Below, piece by piece: positions 50,707 to 58,659 of a stretch of 61,082 bases of DNA. Every line of letters starts with the position of its first letter. The first letter of the stretch is position 1. The position numbers were made by a program, and so were the translations under genes. The notes below the pieces were generated by a model. It was not told where the DNA came from, did not search any database, and saw nothing but the letters and a program-made list of their open reading frames with translations. The stretch spans positions 1 through 61,082 of the forward strand of contig NZ_JAAVNE010000032.1 of the NCBI RefSeq assembly GCF_012103215.1, read 5' to 3'. The stretch comes from Falsiroseomonas selenitidurans. Its GTDB lineage: Bacteria > Pseudomonadota > Alphaproteobacteria > Acetobacterales > Acetobacteraceae.

Positions 50707-51582
50707 ATGGACATGCCGCTTCCCGCCAATGCCCTGCCGCCGGAGCCGCCGCCTTTCCTGGTGACGCGGCCGCCACGGCAAGCCGTGCCGCTGGTCTTCG
50801 CCTCGCCGCATAGTGGCACCCACTACAGCGCCGCCTTCCTGGCGGAGGCCAGGCTGGACCCCACGTCGCTGCGACGGAGCGAGGATTGCTTCGTGGACGA
50901 GTTGTTCGCCGCCGCCCCCGCGCATGGCGCGCCGCTGCTCAGCGCCACCTTCCCGCGGGTCTTCTGCGACGCGAATCGGGAGCCGTGGGAGTTGGACCCC
51001 GGCATGTTCGACGGCCCCCTGCCCGCCTGGGTGAACAGTGCCAGCCCGCGCGTCGGCGCCGGGCTTGGCACCATCGCCCGCGTGGTGGCCTCCGGTGAGC
51101 CGGTCTACCGCCACAAGCTGGCCTTTGCCGAGGCCGAGGCGCGGATCCGCCGCTACTGGCAGCCCTACCACGCCGCGCTGGCCGGGCTGATCGCGGAGAC
51201 GCAGGCGCAGTTCGGTTGCTGCCTGCTGATCGACTGCCATTCCATGCCGGCGCATCCGGGCCATGGGCCGAGCCCGCCGGATTTCGTGCTGGGCGACGCG
51301 CATGGCACCGCCTGCGCCCCGCGGGCGACGCGGCTGGTGGAGGAAACGCTGCTCGGCCTGGGCTACCGGGTGCGGCGCAACGACCCCTATGCCGGCGGCT
51401 ACATCACCCGCCATTACGGCCGACCGCGCGAAGGCGTGCACGCGCTGCAGATCGAGATCGCGCGGCGGCTCTACATGAACGAGGCACGGCTGGAACGGGC
51501 GCCCGGCATGCAGGGGCTGACGCGGGATCTCGGCCGGTTGATCGGGGCGCTGGCCCGCGCCGACTGGTCCGCGCTGCGCTGA
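50707..51582 (+). CDS. N-formylglutamate amidohydrolase family protein
   Basis: This 291-residue protein has the FGase family signature: LVFASPHSGTHYSAAF at the start (metal-binding His), DCFVDELFAAAPAHGAPLL, FPRVFCDANREPWELDPGMF and CCLLIDCHSMP with the catalytic Asp/His. It hydrolyses N-formylglutamate or a related N-acyl amino acid, as in histidine degradation. No other hut genes are adjacent. ATG at 50707 is accepted; MDMP allows a start two codons later. Confidence 0.9.
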   Translation: MDMPLPANALPPEPPPFLVTRPPRQAVPLVFASPHSGTHYSAAFLAEARLDPTSLRRSEDCFVDELFAAAPAHGAPLLSATFPRVFCDANREPWELDPGMFDGPLPAWVNSASPRVGAGLGTIARVVASGEPVYRHKLAFAEAEARIRRYWQPYHAALAGLIAETQAQFGCCLLIDCHSMPAHPGHGPSPPDFVLGDAHGTACAPRATRLVEETLLGLGYRVRRNDPYAGGYITRHYGRPREGVHALQIEIARRLYMNEARLERAPGMQGLTRDLGRLIGALARADWSALR

Positions 51583-51619
51583 TCCGCACGGCTGCGGACA
51601 CCACCGAAAGCTGCGCGCG

Positions 51620-51708
51620 AAAAAAAAGGCGGAGCCTTGCGGCTCCGCCAAGTTTAGGGAGGAAACGTCCAAGAAAGACAGACAACCCGGCCAGGCCGTG
51701 TTGCTGCG
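51620..51708 (-). ncRNA. mmgR: Candidate small RNA, alpha-r8/MmgR-like
   Basis: The minus strand carries a self-contained transcription unit: -35 TTGCGA (51743-51738), 17-bp spacer, -10 TAGATT (51720-51715), predicted start near 51708, and an intrinsic terminator ending in eight T. The transcript of about 89 nt has no start codon with a ribosome-binding site and contains GUUUCCUCCCUAAAC (core at 51665-51656). I recall UUUCCUCCCU as the ultraconserved single-stranded motif of the alphaproteobacterial alpha-r8 family, whose Sinorhizobium member MmgR limits polyhydroxybutyrate accumulation. The CCUCC stretch could pair with Shine-Dalgarno sequences. Identity is inferred from motif, length and promoter layout, not from an alignment. 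Confidence 0.62.
51628..51649 (-). terminator. Strong intrinsic terminator of the small RNA
   Basis: On the minus strand GGCGGAGCC-GCAA-GGCTCCGCC forms a perfect 9-bp stem with a GNRA-type tetraloop, followed by eight T (51627-51620). On the plus strand the T tract is absent (AAGTTT), so it serves the minus strand, although it may slow plus-strand transcripts from the gene at 50707. Confidence 0.9.
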
Positions 51709-51762
51709 ATGCACAATCTAGTGGGATCGGAGGGGGGTCGCAAGGGGTTTTTTGCAGTGCAA
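51701..51762 (-). promoter_or_regulatory. Small-RNA promoter with two TTGCA-type palindromic sites
   Basis: Besides TTGCGA-N17-TAGATT (51743-51715), two related motifs are present on the plus strand: TTGCTGCGATGCACAA (51701-51716, over the -10 and start) and the perfect palindrome TTGCAGTGCAA (51752-51762, just upstream of the -35). Both resemble binding sites reported for the polyhydroxyalkanoate repressor PhaR. The placement would suit repression by blocking or looping. PhaR is not encoded in this window. Confidence 0.5.
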
Positions 51763-51782
51763 CATGGCGAAAGTGCCGCGGT

Positions 51783-51810
51783 GCAGATATGCGCTAAGCG
51801 CATGAACTGC
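51783..51810 (-). terminator. Hairpin directly after the CaiB gene
   Basis: ATGCGC-TAA-GCGCAT (51789-51803) extended by GCAG/CTGC forms a stem-loop abutting the stop of the CoA-transferase gene. No T run follows, so it may stabilise the 3' end or act with Rho before the small-RNA promoter. Confidence 0.4.
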
Positions 51811-52947
51811 CTAACACTCTGCGCAAAATTCCGCCCTGATGGCGGCGGAATGGGCACCCAGCGCCGGCACCGCGCCATAGCGCCGCGGCGCCGCCAACCT
51901 GGCAGCCGGCGCCGCCATGGCTACCGGGCCTTCCGGCGTTTCCACCACCAGCCGGCGCAGCGCCGGGTGGGTGGCCAGTTCCGGTACGCCGTTGACGAAA
52001 CCATAGGCAATGCCGGCCTGGTTCAGCCGCGCCGCGGCCGCATCCCGGTCCCAGGCGGCGAAGGCGGCCGCCACCCTGGCATCGACCAGGGGGCGATTGG
52101 CCACCCGCTCATTGTTGCTGCGCCAGCCCGGCTGGGTCGCCAGGGCGGGTTCGGCGAGGATGGCGGCGCAGAGCGCGGCCCATTCGCGCTCATTCTGGAT
52201 GGAGATGAGCACCAGCGCGCCATCCGCCGTGGCGAAGGCGCCGTAGGGGCAGATGGAAGGATGCGCGAGGCCGACGCGGGCCGGCGCCCGGCCGGTGCCC
52301 TCATAGGTCAGCAGCGGCACGTTCATCCAATCCGCCATGCCGTCGAACAGCGACACGGCGATGCCGGTGCCCTGCCCGGTGACGGAGCGCGCGATCAGCG
52401 CCTCCAGCACCGCGGCATGGGCGTTCATGCCGCAGGCGATGTCGACGACGGAGACGCCCACGCGCCCCGGCCCGGCCGGATGCCCGGTGATGGCAGCCAG
52501 CCCGGATTCCGCCTGCACCAGCAGGTCGTAGGCCTTCATCGCGGCGTAGTCGCCTTCCTCCCCGTAGCCGGAGATGTCGACCGTGATCAGCCGCTTGTGC
52601 CTTGCGCGCAGCTCGGCGCTGCCGAAGCCGGCACGCGCCATGGCGCCGGGGGCAAGATTCTGGATGAAGACATCCGCGCGCGCCAGGATGCGCGCCAGCA
52701 GTGCCTTGTCGTCAGGCTGCTTGATGTCGAGGACGAGGGATTCCTTGCCCCGGTTCAGCCAGACGAAATAGCTGGACTGGCCGGCGGCGGCCGTGTCGTA
52801 GCCGCGGGCGAAGTCGCCCTCCGCGCGTTCGATCTTGATCACGCGCGCGCCGGCATCGGCAAGTTTCACGGAACAGGTCGGCGCGGCGACGGCCTGTTCC
52901 ATGGCGACGACGAGCAGGCCCGCGAGGGGGCGGGACGCGTCGGTCAT
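51811..52947 (-). CDS. CaiB/BaiF-family CoA-transferase
   Basis: This 378-residue class III CoA-transferase opens PLAGLLVVAMEQAVAAPTCS, ADAGARVIKIERAEGDFARGYD and FVWLNRGKESLVLDIKQPDD. The catalytic Asp would lie in MKAYDLLVQAESGLAAITG. It moves CoA between carboxylic acids. ATG at 52947 overlaps the stop of the upstream unknown gene by 4 bp. Operon context (acyl-CoA dehydrogenase upstream) points to activation of a small carboxylic acid for beta-oxidation. Confidence 0.92.
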   Translation of the reverse strand: MTDASRPLAGLLVVAMEQAVAAPTCSVKLADAGARVIKIERAEGDFARGYDTAAAGQSSYFVWLNRGKESLVLDIKQPDDKALLARILARADVFIQNLAPGAMARAGFGSAELRARHKRLITVDISGYGEEGDYAAMKAYDLLVQAESGLAAITGHPAGPGRVGVSVVDIACGMNAHAAVLEALIARSVTGQGTGIAVSLFDGMADWMNVPLLTYEGTGRAPARVGLAHPSICPYGAFATADGALVLISIQNEREWAALCAAILAEPALATQPGWRSNNERVANRPLVDARVAAAFAAWDRDAAAARLNQAGIAYGFVNGVPELATHPALRRLVVETPEGPVAMAAPAARLAAPRRYGAVPALGAHSAAIRAEFCAEC

Positions 52948-53525
52948 AGCGCACCCAGCGCCAGCGGGTCGGCCCATCGGGCCGGGATCGGCCCGTCGGC
53001 GCCGCCACCGAGATGCATGGCGGAGGGGCGCACGATGGCGGCGACGATGAACCGCTTGGGCTTCAGGAGGATCCATTGCGGAACGCCGGAGCCCGGCGGG
53101 TATTGCTCCTCATCCGGCATCGCCGCCATGTGCCGCATCCGCGGAACCACCTTCACGATGCGCTGTGGGCCGGTCAGGACGAAGCTCTCGGCCAGGGAAC
53201 GCTGCGCGCCGTACCAGCCGGCGCCAAGCCGCCGGTCGATCTCGCTGCTCCGCGAGCGCATCGCCTCATCGATCCCGACCGGCAGGGTGACGCCGGACGG
53301 CAGGGTGGCGGCCGTGCGGCCGCCCGCGGAATTGGTATAGCCGGCGAAGGCGAATTCCCCCGGCGCGATCGCCTCCTTCAAGGCCAGCAGCATCCAGCCC
53401 TGGGCGAGGCGCCCGGCGTGAAAGCCAAGCCGCCGCTCCAGCTCATTAGGCGGTTGGCCCACAACGGCGATCAGCCGGGTAAAGAAACCCGTCGCCTGGG
53501 TGAAGTCCCCGACCTGAAGCGCCAC
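52944..53525 (-). CDS. Conserved-looking protein of unknown function between ACAD and CaiB genes
   Basis: I do not recognise this 193-residue protein. It starts at GTG 53525, seven bases after an excellent GGAGG ribosome-binding site, reads MALQVGDFTQATGFFTRLIA and ends GPIPARWADPLALGAL. It has no signal peptide, no cysteine and no convincing membrane segment; the middle contains GYTNSAGGRTAATLPSGVTL and WYGAQRSLAESFVLTGPQRI. Coupling to the CoA-transferase (ATGA overlap) and 51-bp spacing from the acyl-CoA dehydrogenase indicate a role in the same pathway. A hydratase-like or acyl-CoA-binding role is possible but not shown. Confidence 0.75.
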   Translation of the reverse strand: MALQVGDFTQATGFFTRLIAVVGQPPNELERRLGFHAGRLAQGWMLLALKEAIAPGEFAFAGYTNSAGGRTAATLPSGVTLPVGIDEAMRSRSSEIDRRLGAGWYGAQRSLAESFVLTGPQRIVKVVPRMRHMAAMPDEEQYPPGSGVPQWILLKPKRFIVAAIVRPSAMHLGGGADGPIPARWADPLALGAL

Positions 53526-53575
53526 TGCTTCCTCCCCCCTGGCCTTCAATCCGCCCCTCCCGACAGGCGGGCGCT

Positions 53576-54739
53576 TCAATAGCTCCGCGGCATCCCCAGC
53601 ACATGCTCGCCGATATAGGACAGGATCAGGTTCGTGCTGATCGGCGCCACCTGGTACAGCCGCGTCTCCCGGAACTTGCGCTCGATGTCGTATTCCTCGG
53701 CGAAGCCGAAGCCGCCATGGGTGTTGATGCAGGCCTCGCCGGCGGCCCAGCTGGCCTCGGCGGCCAGCATCTTGCCCATGTTCGCCTCCTCGCCGCAGTT
53801 CTCGCCACGCTCGAACTTGGCCAGGCCCTTCTGCACGATGGCCTCTGCGGCGCGCATCTGGGCGTAGGCCTTGGCGATCGGGAACTGCACGCCCTGGTTC
53901 TGGCCGATCGGGCGGCCGAACAGCACGCGCTCCTTGGCATAGGCGCTGGCCTTGGCGATGAACCACTTGGCGTCGCCGATGCATTCGGCGGCGATCAGCA
54001 GGCGCTCGGCATTCATGCCGTCCAGGATGTAGCGGAAGCCGCGGCCCTCCTGCCCGAGCAGGTTCTCCGCCGGCACCTCCATGTTGTCGAAGAAGACCTC
54101 GCAGGAATTGTGGTTCATCATGGTGCGGATCGGGCGGATGGTCAGGCCCTTCGCGGTCCGCATGTCGACGATGAAGGTGGACAGGCCCTCGGTCTTCTTC
54201 GCCACCTGGTCACGCGGCGTGGTACGGGCCAGCAGCAGCATCAGGTCGGAATGCTCTGCCCGGCTGGTCCAGATCTTCTGGCCGTTGACGATGTAGCGGT
54301 CGCCCTCACGCCGCGCCGTGGTGCGCAGCGCCGTGGTATCGGTGCCGCTGGTGGGTTCCGTCACGCCGAAGGCCTGCAGGCGCAGGCGGCCCTCCGCGAT
54401 GGCGGGCAGGTACTGCGCCTTCTGCGCCGCGCTGCCATGCCGCAGGATGGTGCCCATGATGTACATCTGCGCGTGGCAGGCGGCGCCATTGCAGCCGCTC
54501 GACTGGATTTCCTCCAGGATCGCCGCGGCACCCGAAAGCGGCAGGCCGGCGCCGCCGAATTCCTCGGGGATCAGCGCGCCCAGGTAGCCGCTTTCCGTCA
54601 GGGCGTTGACGAATTCCGTGGGGTAGCCGCGGCGCGCATCCAGCTCCCGCCAATACTCGCCGGGGAAGCGCGCGCAGAGCTTGCGGACTTCCTCGCGGAT
54701 CTCGGCATGCGGATCGGCGGCGGGGTGCTGCATGTCCAT
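53576..54739 (-). CDS. Acyl-CoA dehydrogenase
   Basis: This 387-residue enzyme has all the family blocks: EEFGGAGLPLSGAAAILEEI, LQAFGVTEPTSGTDTTALRT, YIVNGQKIWTSRAEHSDLML, KERVLFGRPIGQNQGVQFPI and CINTHGGFGFAEEYDIERKF. It would oxidise an acyl-CoA produced by the downstream CoA-transferase. It is first in the three-gene minus-strand operon with the unknown protein and CaiB. The substrate cannot be deduced; the branched-chain or short-chain class is likeliest from overall motif style. Confidence 0.92.
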   Translation of the reverse strand: MDMQHPAADPHAEIREEVRKLCARFPGEYWRELDARRGYPTEFVNALTESGYLGALIPEEFGGAGLPLSGAAAILEEIQSSGCNGAACHAQMYIMGTILRHGSAAQKAQYLPAIAEGRLRLQAFGVTEPTSGTDTTALRTTARREGDRYIVNGQKIWTSRAEHSDLMLLLARTTPRDQVAKKTEGLSTFIVDMRTAKGLTIRPIRTMMNHNSCEVFFDNMEVPAENLLGQEGRGFRYILDGMNAERLLIAAECIGDAKWFIAKASAYAKERVLFGRPIGQNQGVQFPIAKAYAQMRAAEAIVQKGLAKFERGENCGEEANMGKMLAAEASWAAGEACINTHGGFGFAEEYDIERKFRETRLYQVAPISTNLILSYIGEHVLGMPRSY

Positions 54740-54806
54740 CGACGGTTCTCCCGGTAGGCTTCCCGGGATTAGGGCGCGAATCCGCTTCCGTCTACCGGCG
54801 CGGCCT

Positions 54807-55400
54807 CTACCGCAGCATCGGCACCAGGCTCGCCACCAGCAGCAGCGCCATGGCGATGTTGAAGGCGCGCAGCCGCGCCGGGCTGCGCAGCACCCGCCCG
54901 GCGGAAACCCCGATGCCGGCCCAGACCAGCAGGCAGGGCATGGTGATGGCCAGGAAGACCAGGGCGATGGCCAGGATCTGCGGCAGCATCGGCTCCCCGG
55001 GCCGGGTGAAGGCCGGCACCACGGCCGCGGCGATCATCCAGGCCTTGGGGTTCACCCATTGGAACAGGGCGCCGCCGATGAAGCCCAGCGGCGGCCGCGC
55101 CGCGGCGGCCTGGCCGGGCTGGGGCGGCGGGGCGGTCGCGATCTTCCAGGCCAGCACCAGCAGCCAGGCCGCCCCCGCCCAGCGCAGCACCTCGTGCAGC
55201 AGGCGGCTGGCCAAGAGCGGCCCGGCGAGGCCGAGCCCGACCAGCAGGATCATGCCGCCGAAGCCCACGGTGATGCCCAGCATGTGCGGCAGCACGCGGC
55301 GCATCCCATGCCCGGCGGCGGCGGCGGCCACCATCAGCACGTTCGGCCCCGGCGTGACCGAGGAGGCGATGGCGAAACCGAAAAGGGGCAACCAGTCCAT
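54807..55400 (-). CDS. LysE/RhtB-family exporter
   Basis: This 197-residue six-helix membrane protein opens PLFGFAIASSVTPGPNVLMV with the family's S-x-x-P-G-P-N motif, and has GFIGGALFQWVNPKAWMIAA with the conserved N-P-K. LysE/RhtB proteins export amino acids or small amino compounds. It lies 67 bp after the acyl-CoA dehydrogenase start side and is on the same strand, but as a separate unit or as the end of the D-aminoacylase operon. Confidence 0.92.
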   Translation of the reverse strand: MDWLPLFGFAIASSVTPGPNVLMVAAAAAGHGMRRVLPHMLGITVGFGGMILLVGLGLAGPLLASRLLHEVLRWAGAAWLLVLAWKIATAPPPQPGQAAAARPPLGFIGGALFQWVNPKAWMIAAAVVPAFTRPGEPMLPQILAIALVFLAITMPCLLVWAGIGVSAGRVLRSPARLRAFNIAMALLLVASLVPMLR

Positions 55401-55437
55401 GCGCTGATCGTGGCAGGGATACTGACCCGATCAAAGC

Positions 55438-55887
55438 TCAGTTCGGCGCCACATCCATGCGTACGGCGATGGACTGCAACACCAGCCCGTCATGCCGCAA
55501 ATCCACCTGGGCGCTCAGCACCTCCCGCTCCGACCTCCGGGCGCGGAAGCGGCAGGTTTCCGGCAGGCCGGGCGCGGCCAGGCCGCCACAGGCGAAGCCC
55601 ATGCGCTGCAGCACGGCATAGACCGGCCCCATGGAGCTTCCCGGCGGATGCGCGGCCAGCAGGTCGCGCTCCAGGGTCCGGGCGCCCTGGCGCGGCCCGG
55701 CCTTGATGTAGCGCGTCATCTCGAAGGGCGCGGTCCAGCTGCCGCTGAACAACTGCGCGCCGCCGACCAGCGCGGCCAGCAGCAGCAGCGCGCCGATCAT
55801 GGCATTGCGCGCGGTGCGGGCCGGCCGGTCGCCCTTCCGGTCCCCCGATGCGGCGGCCGCGCCCGAATCATTGGCGGGCGGCGGCAC
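55438..55887 (-). CDS. Membrane-anchored hypothetical protein
   Basis: I do not recognise this 149-residue protein. It has an N-terminal hydrophilic tail of about 28 residues, one membrane helix (NAMIGALLLLAALVGGAQLF, roughly 28-47) and a periplasmic domain with two cysteines (GFACGGL and PETCRFR), probably a disulfide, ending HDGLVLQSIAVRMDVAPN. It starts 19 bp after the D-aminoacylase stop and may be co-transcribed with it. A substrate-binding or inhibitor-like domain is only a guess. Confidence 0.7.
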   Translation of the reverse strand: MPPPANDSGAAAASGDRKGDRPARTARNAMIGALLLLAALVGGAQLFSGSWTAPFEMTRYIKAGPRQGARTLERDLLAAHPPGSSMGPVYAVLQRMGFACGGLAAPGLPETCRFRARRSEREVLSAQVDLRHDGLVLQSIAVRMDVAPN

Positions 55888-55906
55888 ATACCAGGGCCGA
55901 GGTTCT

Positions 55907-57373
55907 TCAGGCGCGATGGCGCGTCACCAGCCGCCCGGGCCTTTCGCCCGTGGCGCCGCCCTTCTCGCCGAAGCCGGCGCGGAAGGTTGCCACGCCATTG
56001 GCCCAGACCTCCTCGATGCCGAGGCTGGGCAGGGTCGGTGTCTCGAAGGTCGCAGCGTCGATCACCGTGGCGGGGTCGAACAGCACCAGGTCGGCATAGG
56101 CGCCCTCGGCCAGCACGCCGCGGTCAACGATGCCATAGGCCTCGGCGCAGCGGCCCGTCATCTTGTGGATGGCGGTCTCCATGGAGAACAGCCCGAGCCC
56201 CCGCGCATAATGGCCGAGCACGCGCGGGAAGGTGCCCCACAGGCGCGGATGCGGGTGGGCGTCGTGCGGGATGCCATCGCTGCCGATCATGGACAGCGGA
56301 TGCGCCATGATGCGGCGCACATCCTCCTCATCCATCTGGAAGCTGATCTGGCCGGCCGGCGTCAGGCGCTCGGCGGCCGCCTTGATGTCGCTGTTCCAGC
56401 CGCGGGCGATGTCGTGGAGGTACTGGCCGGCCAACTCCGGGTGCGGGACGGACCAGGTGATCATCACCTTCACATCGTCGCGCAGACGATCCGGCATCAG
56501 CACGGTGGAGCCGGCCGGATAGGGGTAGACGTCATAGGCCACCTCCTGCGTCCTGGCATATTCGGCGATCAGCGGCAGGGTCTGGGTGGAGCGGCCGAAA
56601 TTCTCCGGCAGCGAGCATTTGTGGTGGCTGATCTGCACCGCGACGCCAGCCTGCTTGCCGATCTTCATCGTCTCCTCGATCGAGGCCAGGATGCGGTCCG
56701 CCTCGTCGCGCATATGGGTGGAATAGAGGCCGCCGGTGGTCTTCAGCGCCTCCGCCACCGCGATGACCTCCTCGGTCGTCGCATGCTTGTTGGGGTCGTA
56801 GTAGAGGCCGGTGGAGAAGCCGGAGGCGCCTTCCGCCAGCGCCTGCTTCAGGCGCTGGTGCATGTGGTGGATCTCGCGGTCATTGGCCGGGCGGGACACA
56901 TCCCCATCCATCGCCTCCACCCGCATGGTCTGGTGGCCGACCAGGGCGTAGGTGTTGACCTCCGACCCCTGGCGGCGCAGCGCCTCGGCGTAGTCACCGA
57001 AATCCCCGAAGCGCCACCAGCCCTCCGCGCCGATCAGGTCCAGCGGCGGGGGCGGCATGCGCTTGAAGCGGGCGGGGGAGAGGCTGACACCGCAGCAGCC
57101 GACGACCACGGTGGTGACGCCCTGGCTGGTCTTGCAGGTGGTGCAGGCCGGGCCGCAGAGCACGGCGCGGTCGTCATGGGTATGGGCATCGATGAAGCCG
57201 GGGGCCACGGCGCGGCCGGTGGCGACCACCTCCCGGTCCGCCGTCGCGCCGCCGAGATCGCCGATGGCCGCGATCCGGTCCCCCTTCACGCCGATATCGC
57301 CCAGCCGGCGCGGCCCGCCGGTGCCGTCGAACAGCGTGGCGTCACGGATGATGAGGTCGCAGCGAAGCGCCAT
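55907..57373 (-). CDS. N-acyl-D-amino-acid deacylase (D-aminoacylase) family amidohydrolase
   Basis: This 488-residue zinc amidohydrolase has the metal motif APGFIDAHTHDDRAVL, GVTTVVVGCCGVSLSP, ASGFSTGLYYDPNKHATTEE, VQISHHKCSLPENFG, the catalytic Asp in MIGSDGIPHDAHPHPRLWGT, and the urease-like ending YADLVLFDPATVID. It hydrolyses N-acyl-D-amino acids or related amides. A decayed copy of its first 40 codons sits at 59417-59535, 2 kb away and on the same strand. Confidence 0.9.
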   Translation of the reverse strand: MALRCDLIIRDATLFDGTGGPRRLGDIGVKGDRIAAIGDLGGATADREVVATGRAVAPGFIDAHTHDDRAVLCGPACTTCKTSQGVTTVVVGCCGVSLSPARFKRMPPPPLDLIGAEGWWRFGDFGDYAEALRRQGSEVNTYALVGHQTMRVEAMDGDVSRPANDREIHHMHQRLKQALAEGASGFSTGLYYDPNKHATTEEVIAVAEALKTTGGLYSTHMRDEADRILASIEETMKIGKQAGVAVQISHHKCSLPENFGRSTQTLPLIAEYARTQEVAYDVYPYPAGSTVLMPDRLRDDVKVMITWSVPHPELAGQYLHDIARGWNSDIKAAAERLTPAGQISFQMDEEDVRRIMAHPLSMIGSDGIPHDAHPHPRLWGTFPRVLGHYARGLGLFSMETAIHKMTGRCAEAYGIVDRGVLAEGAYADLVLFDPATVIDAATFETPTLPSLGIEEVWANGVATFRAGFGEKGGATGERPGRLVTRHRA

Positions 57374-57496
57374 GGCGCCATATCCCCCTGGTCAGGCGGC
57401 GCATCATGGCAAGCGGGCAGGCCGGGCGCCAGGGTAGGCGGCCCCACTTCGAAAGCTGTGGGCGGGACGTCCCGGATCAGACCGGAACCGGGCGCT

Positions 57497-57518
57497 GGTC
57501 GCCTCGTTGCAGGCGACC
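57497..57518 (-). terminator. Hairpin next to the peptidase stop
   Basis: GGTCGCCT and AGGCGACC pair perfectly around CGTTGC, two bases from the stop codon of the cysteine-peptidase gene. There is no T tract. It probably ends that transcript. Confidence 0.5.
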
Positions 57519-57520
57519 CG

Positions 57521-58027
57521 TCAGCTGGCGGGCCGGTATGCGATCAGAAAGGGGCCCGTGAAATCGTCGGTCGTCTTGTTCTCGTATGCGCCAGACGAGG
57601 GATTCATCACGTTCACATTGCCGGCCCTGTCCGCCGCCCATATCACCACGCAATGACGGATACCTCCGTTTCTGTCCTGGCTTGTTGAAAGCAGCGTATA
57701 GGACAGGAAAAGGTACCCATATGTGCTCAGGTAATCATGAAAAAGTTCATCGCCCAGACTTTGCCCTTTCGGCACTTCATACCATTCCATATACAATCCG
57801 AGTAGATCTTCCGTTGCCATCTCCTTGAAGATCTCGGCATTGATGGCGCCGTCAGGCAGCGATTTATTCGAAGAATTCCTATACCATTTGCTGAATTTCA
57901 GAAGAAATTCCTGATCCCAGCTTGGTCGGTCTGGAGTGGCACCAAGCCAGCATTCGAGCGCAGCGGCCCAGCATTTGTAGCCAGTCCCCTGCGTGACCCG
58001 CGGTGGTTGCCGCAAACGCCAGACCAT
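57521..58027 (-). CDS. Putative papain-like cysteine peptidase
   Basis: This 168-residue protein has the arrangement of a papain-fold active site. Gln13 and Cys19 lie in QGTGYKCWAAALECW with exactly the papain spacing (Q-G-x4-C-W), His125 in GGIRHCVVIWA, and Asn142 in VNVMNPSSGAYEN. There is no signal peptide, and the length is near the minimum for the fold (C39/C70-like bacterial groups). Base composition is clearly more AT-rich than its neighbours (KWYRNSSNKSL region), which suggests horizontal acquisition. It could be an effector, a bacteriocin processor or a stress peptidase; no secretion or ABC gene is adjacent. Confidence 0.65.
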   Translation of the reverse strand: MVWRLRQPPRVTQGTGYKCWAAALECWLGATPDRPSWDQEFLLKFSKWYRNSSNKSLPDGAINAEIFKEMATEDLLGLYMEWYEVPKGQSLGDELFHDYLSTYGYLFLSYTLLSTSQDRNGGIRHCVVIWAADRAGNVNVMNPSSGAYENKTTDDFTGPFLIAYRPAS

Positions 58028-58216
58028 GAGGATTGGCCCCCGCCATTTTACGTCGGACGACTTTTTTTAAGTCTAGCGCGGCCATCCGTCGCGCTCAAGA
58101 TCAATCTTGTGACACAAGCCAATGGCGCAACCATCCTCAGGGACCGTTTGGGGATGCTGGCGGCTGCGGATGCGCAGGGCGCGAAATGCGGCCGATGCTC
58201 GTTGCATCGGCAGGTT

Positions 58217-58375
58217 TCACAACGCCGCGGGGGTGGAAAACCGCCGTACCGCCGACCCGCCAATGTCCTCAAAAGCTCTCTCAGGCGCCATCAGGTCGCG
58301 CCAGGCATCCAGCATTCGCAGCTGCTGCATGAGGCCCGCCAATGCCATGCGTTCATCGGAAGATGATTGCTTCAT
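58217..58375 (-). CDS. Possible 52-residue small protein upstream of the peptidase gene
   Basis: This short frame reads MKQSSSDERMALAGLMQQLR and continues as an amphipathic helix (MLDAWRDLMAPERAFEDIGG) to RRFSTPAAL. The composition looks protein-like, and it lies upstream of the peptidase on the same strand, 189 bp away. There is no clear family and no strong ribosome-binding site. It might be an adaptor, antitoxin-like inhibitor or nothing. The rest of 58028-58659 shows no other convincing gene; near 58059-58073 there is a GACTT-T5-AAGTC palindrome. Confidence 0.3.
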   Translation of the reverse strand: MKQSSSDERMALAGLMQQLRMLDAWRDLMAPERAFEDIGGSAVRRFSTPAAL

Positions 58376-58659
58376 TTTGAACTTCGCTGGCGATTTCGGC
58401 GCGGCGACCAATCTGATCGAGATCATTCGCCGGGCAATGAGGGCCAGAAGTCATGGCCGAACTCCGCCTTCTGGCATGGCCGATCCAGTTCCCGGTGCCG
58501 ATATTGCAGCGTGGCGACAGCGTGATCATGGACCATCCGGGCGATGTCCGGATCCTGGTACGCGCCGGCCTGCGCGATGTTGCCCCGGGGCACAATGCGC
58601 CGGATGATTTCTGGCGCGGCGCGATGCAACATTCCCGAGGTGACACGGACTCCGGATGC

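Noticed and set aside
52835..53050. Small plus-strand frames opposite the CaiB start region
   Set aside because: No ribosome-binding site or motif, and fully overlapped by coupled genes on the other strand.
51709..53340. 543-codon open frame on the plus strand opposite the CoA-transferase and unknown gene
   Set aside because: It is antisense to the well-supported CaiB gene and has low-complexity composition without recognisable motifs.
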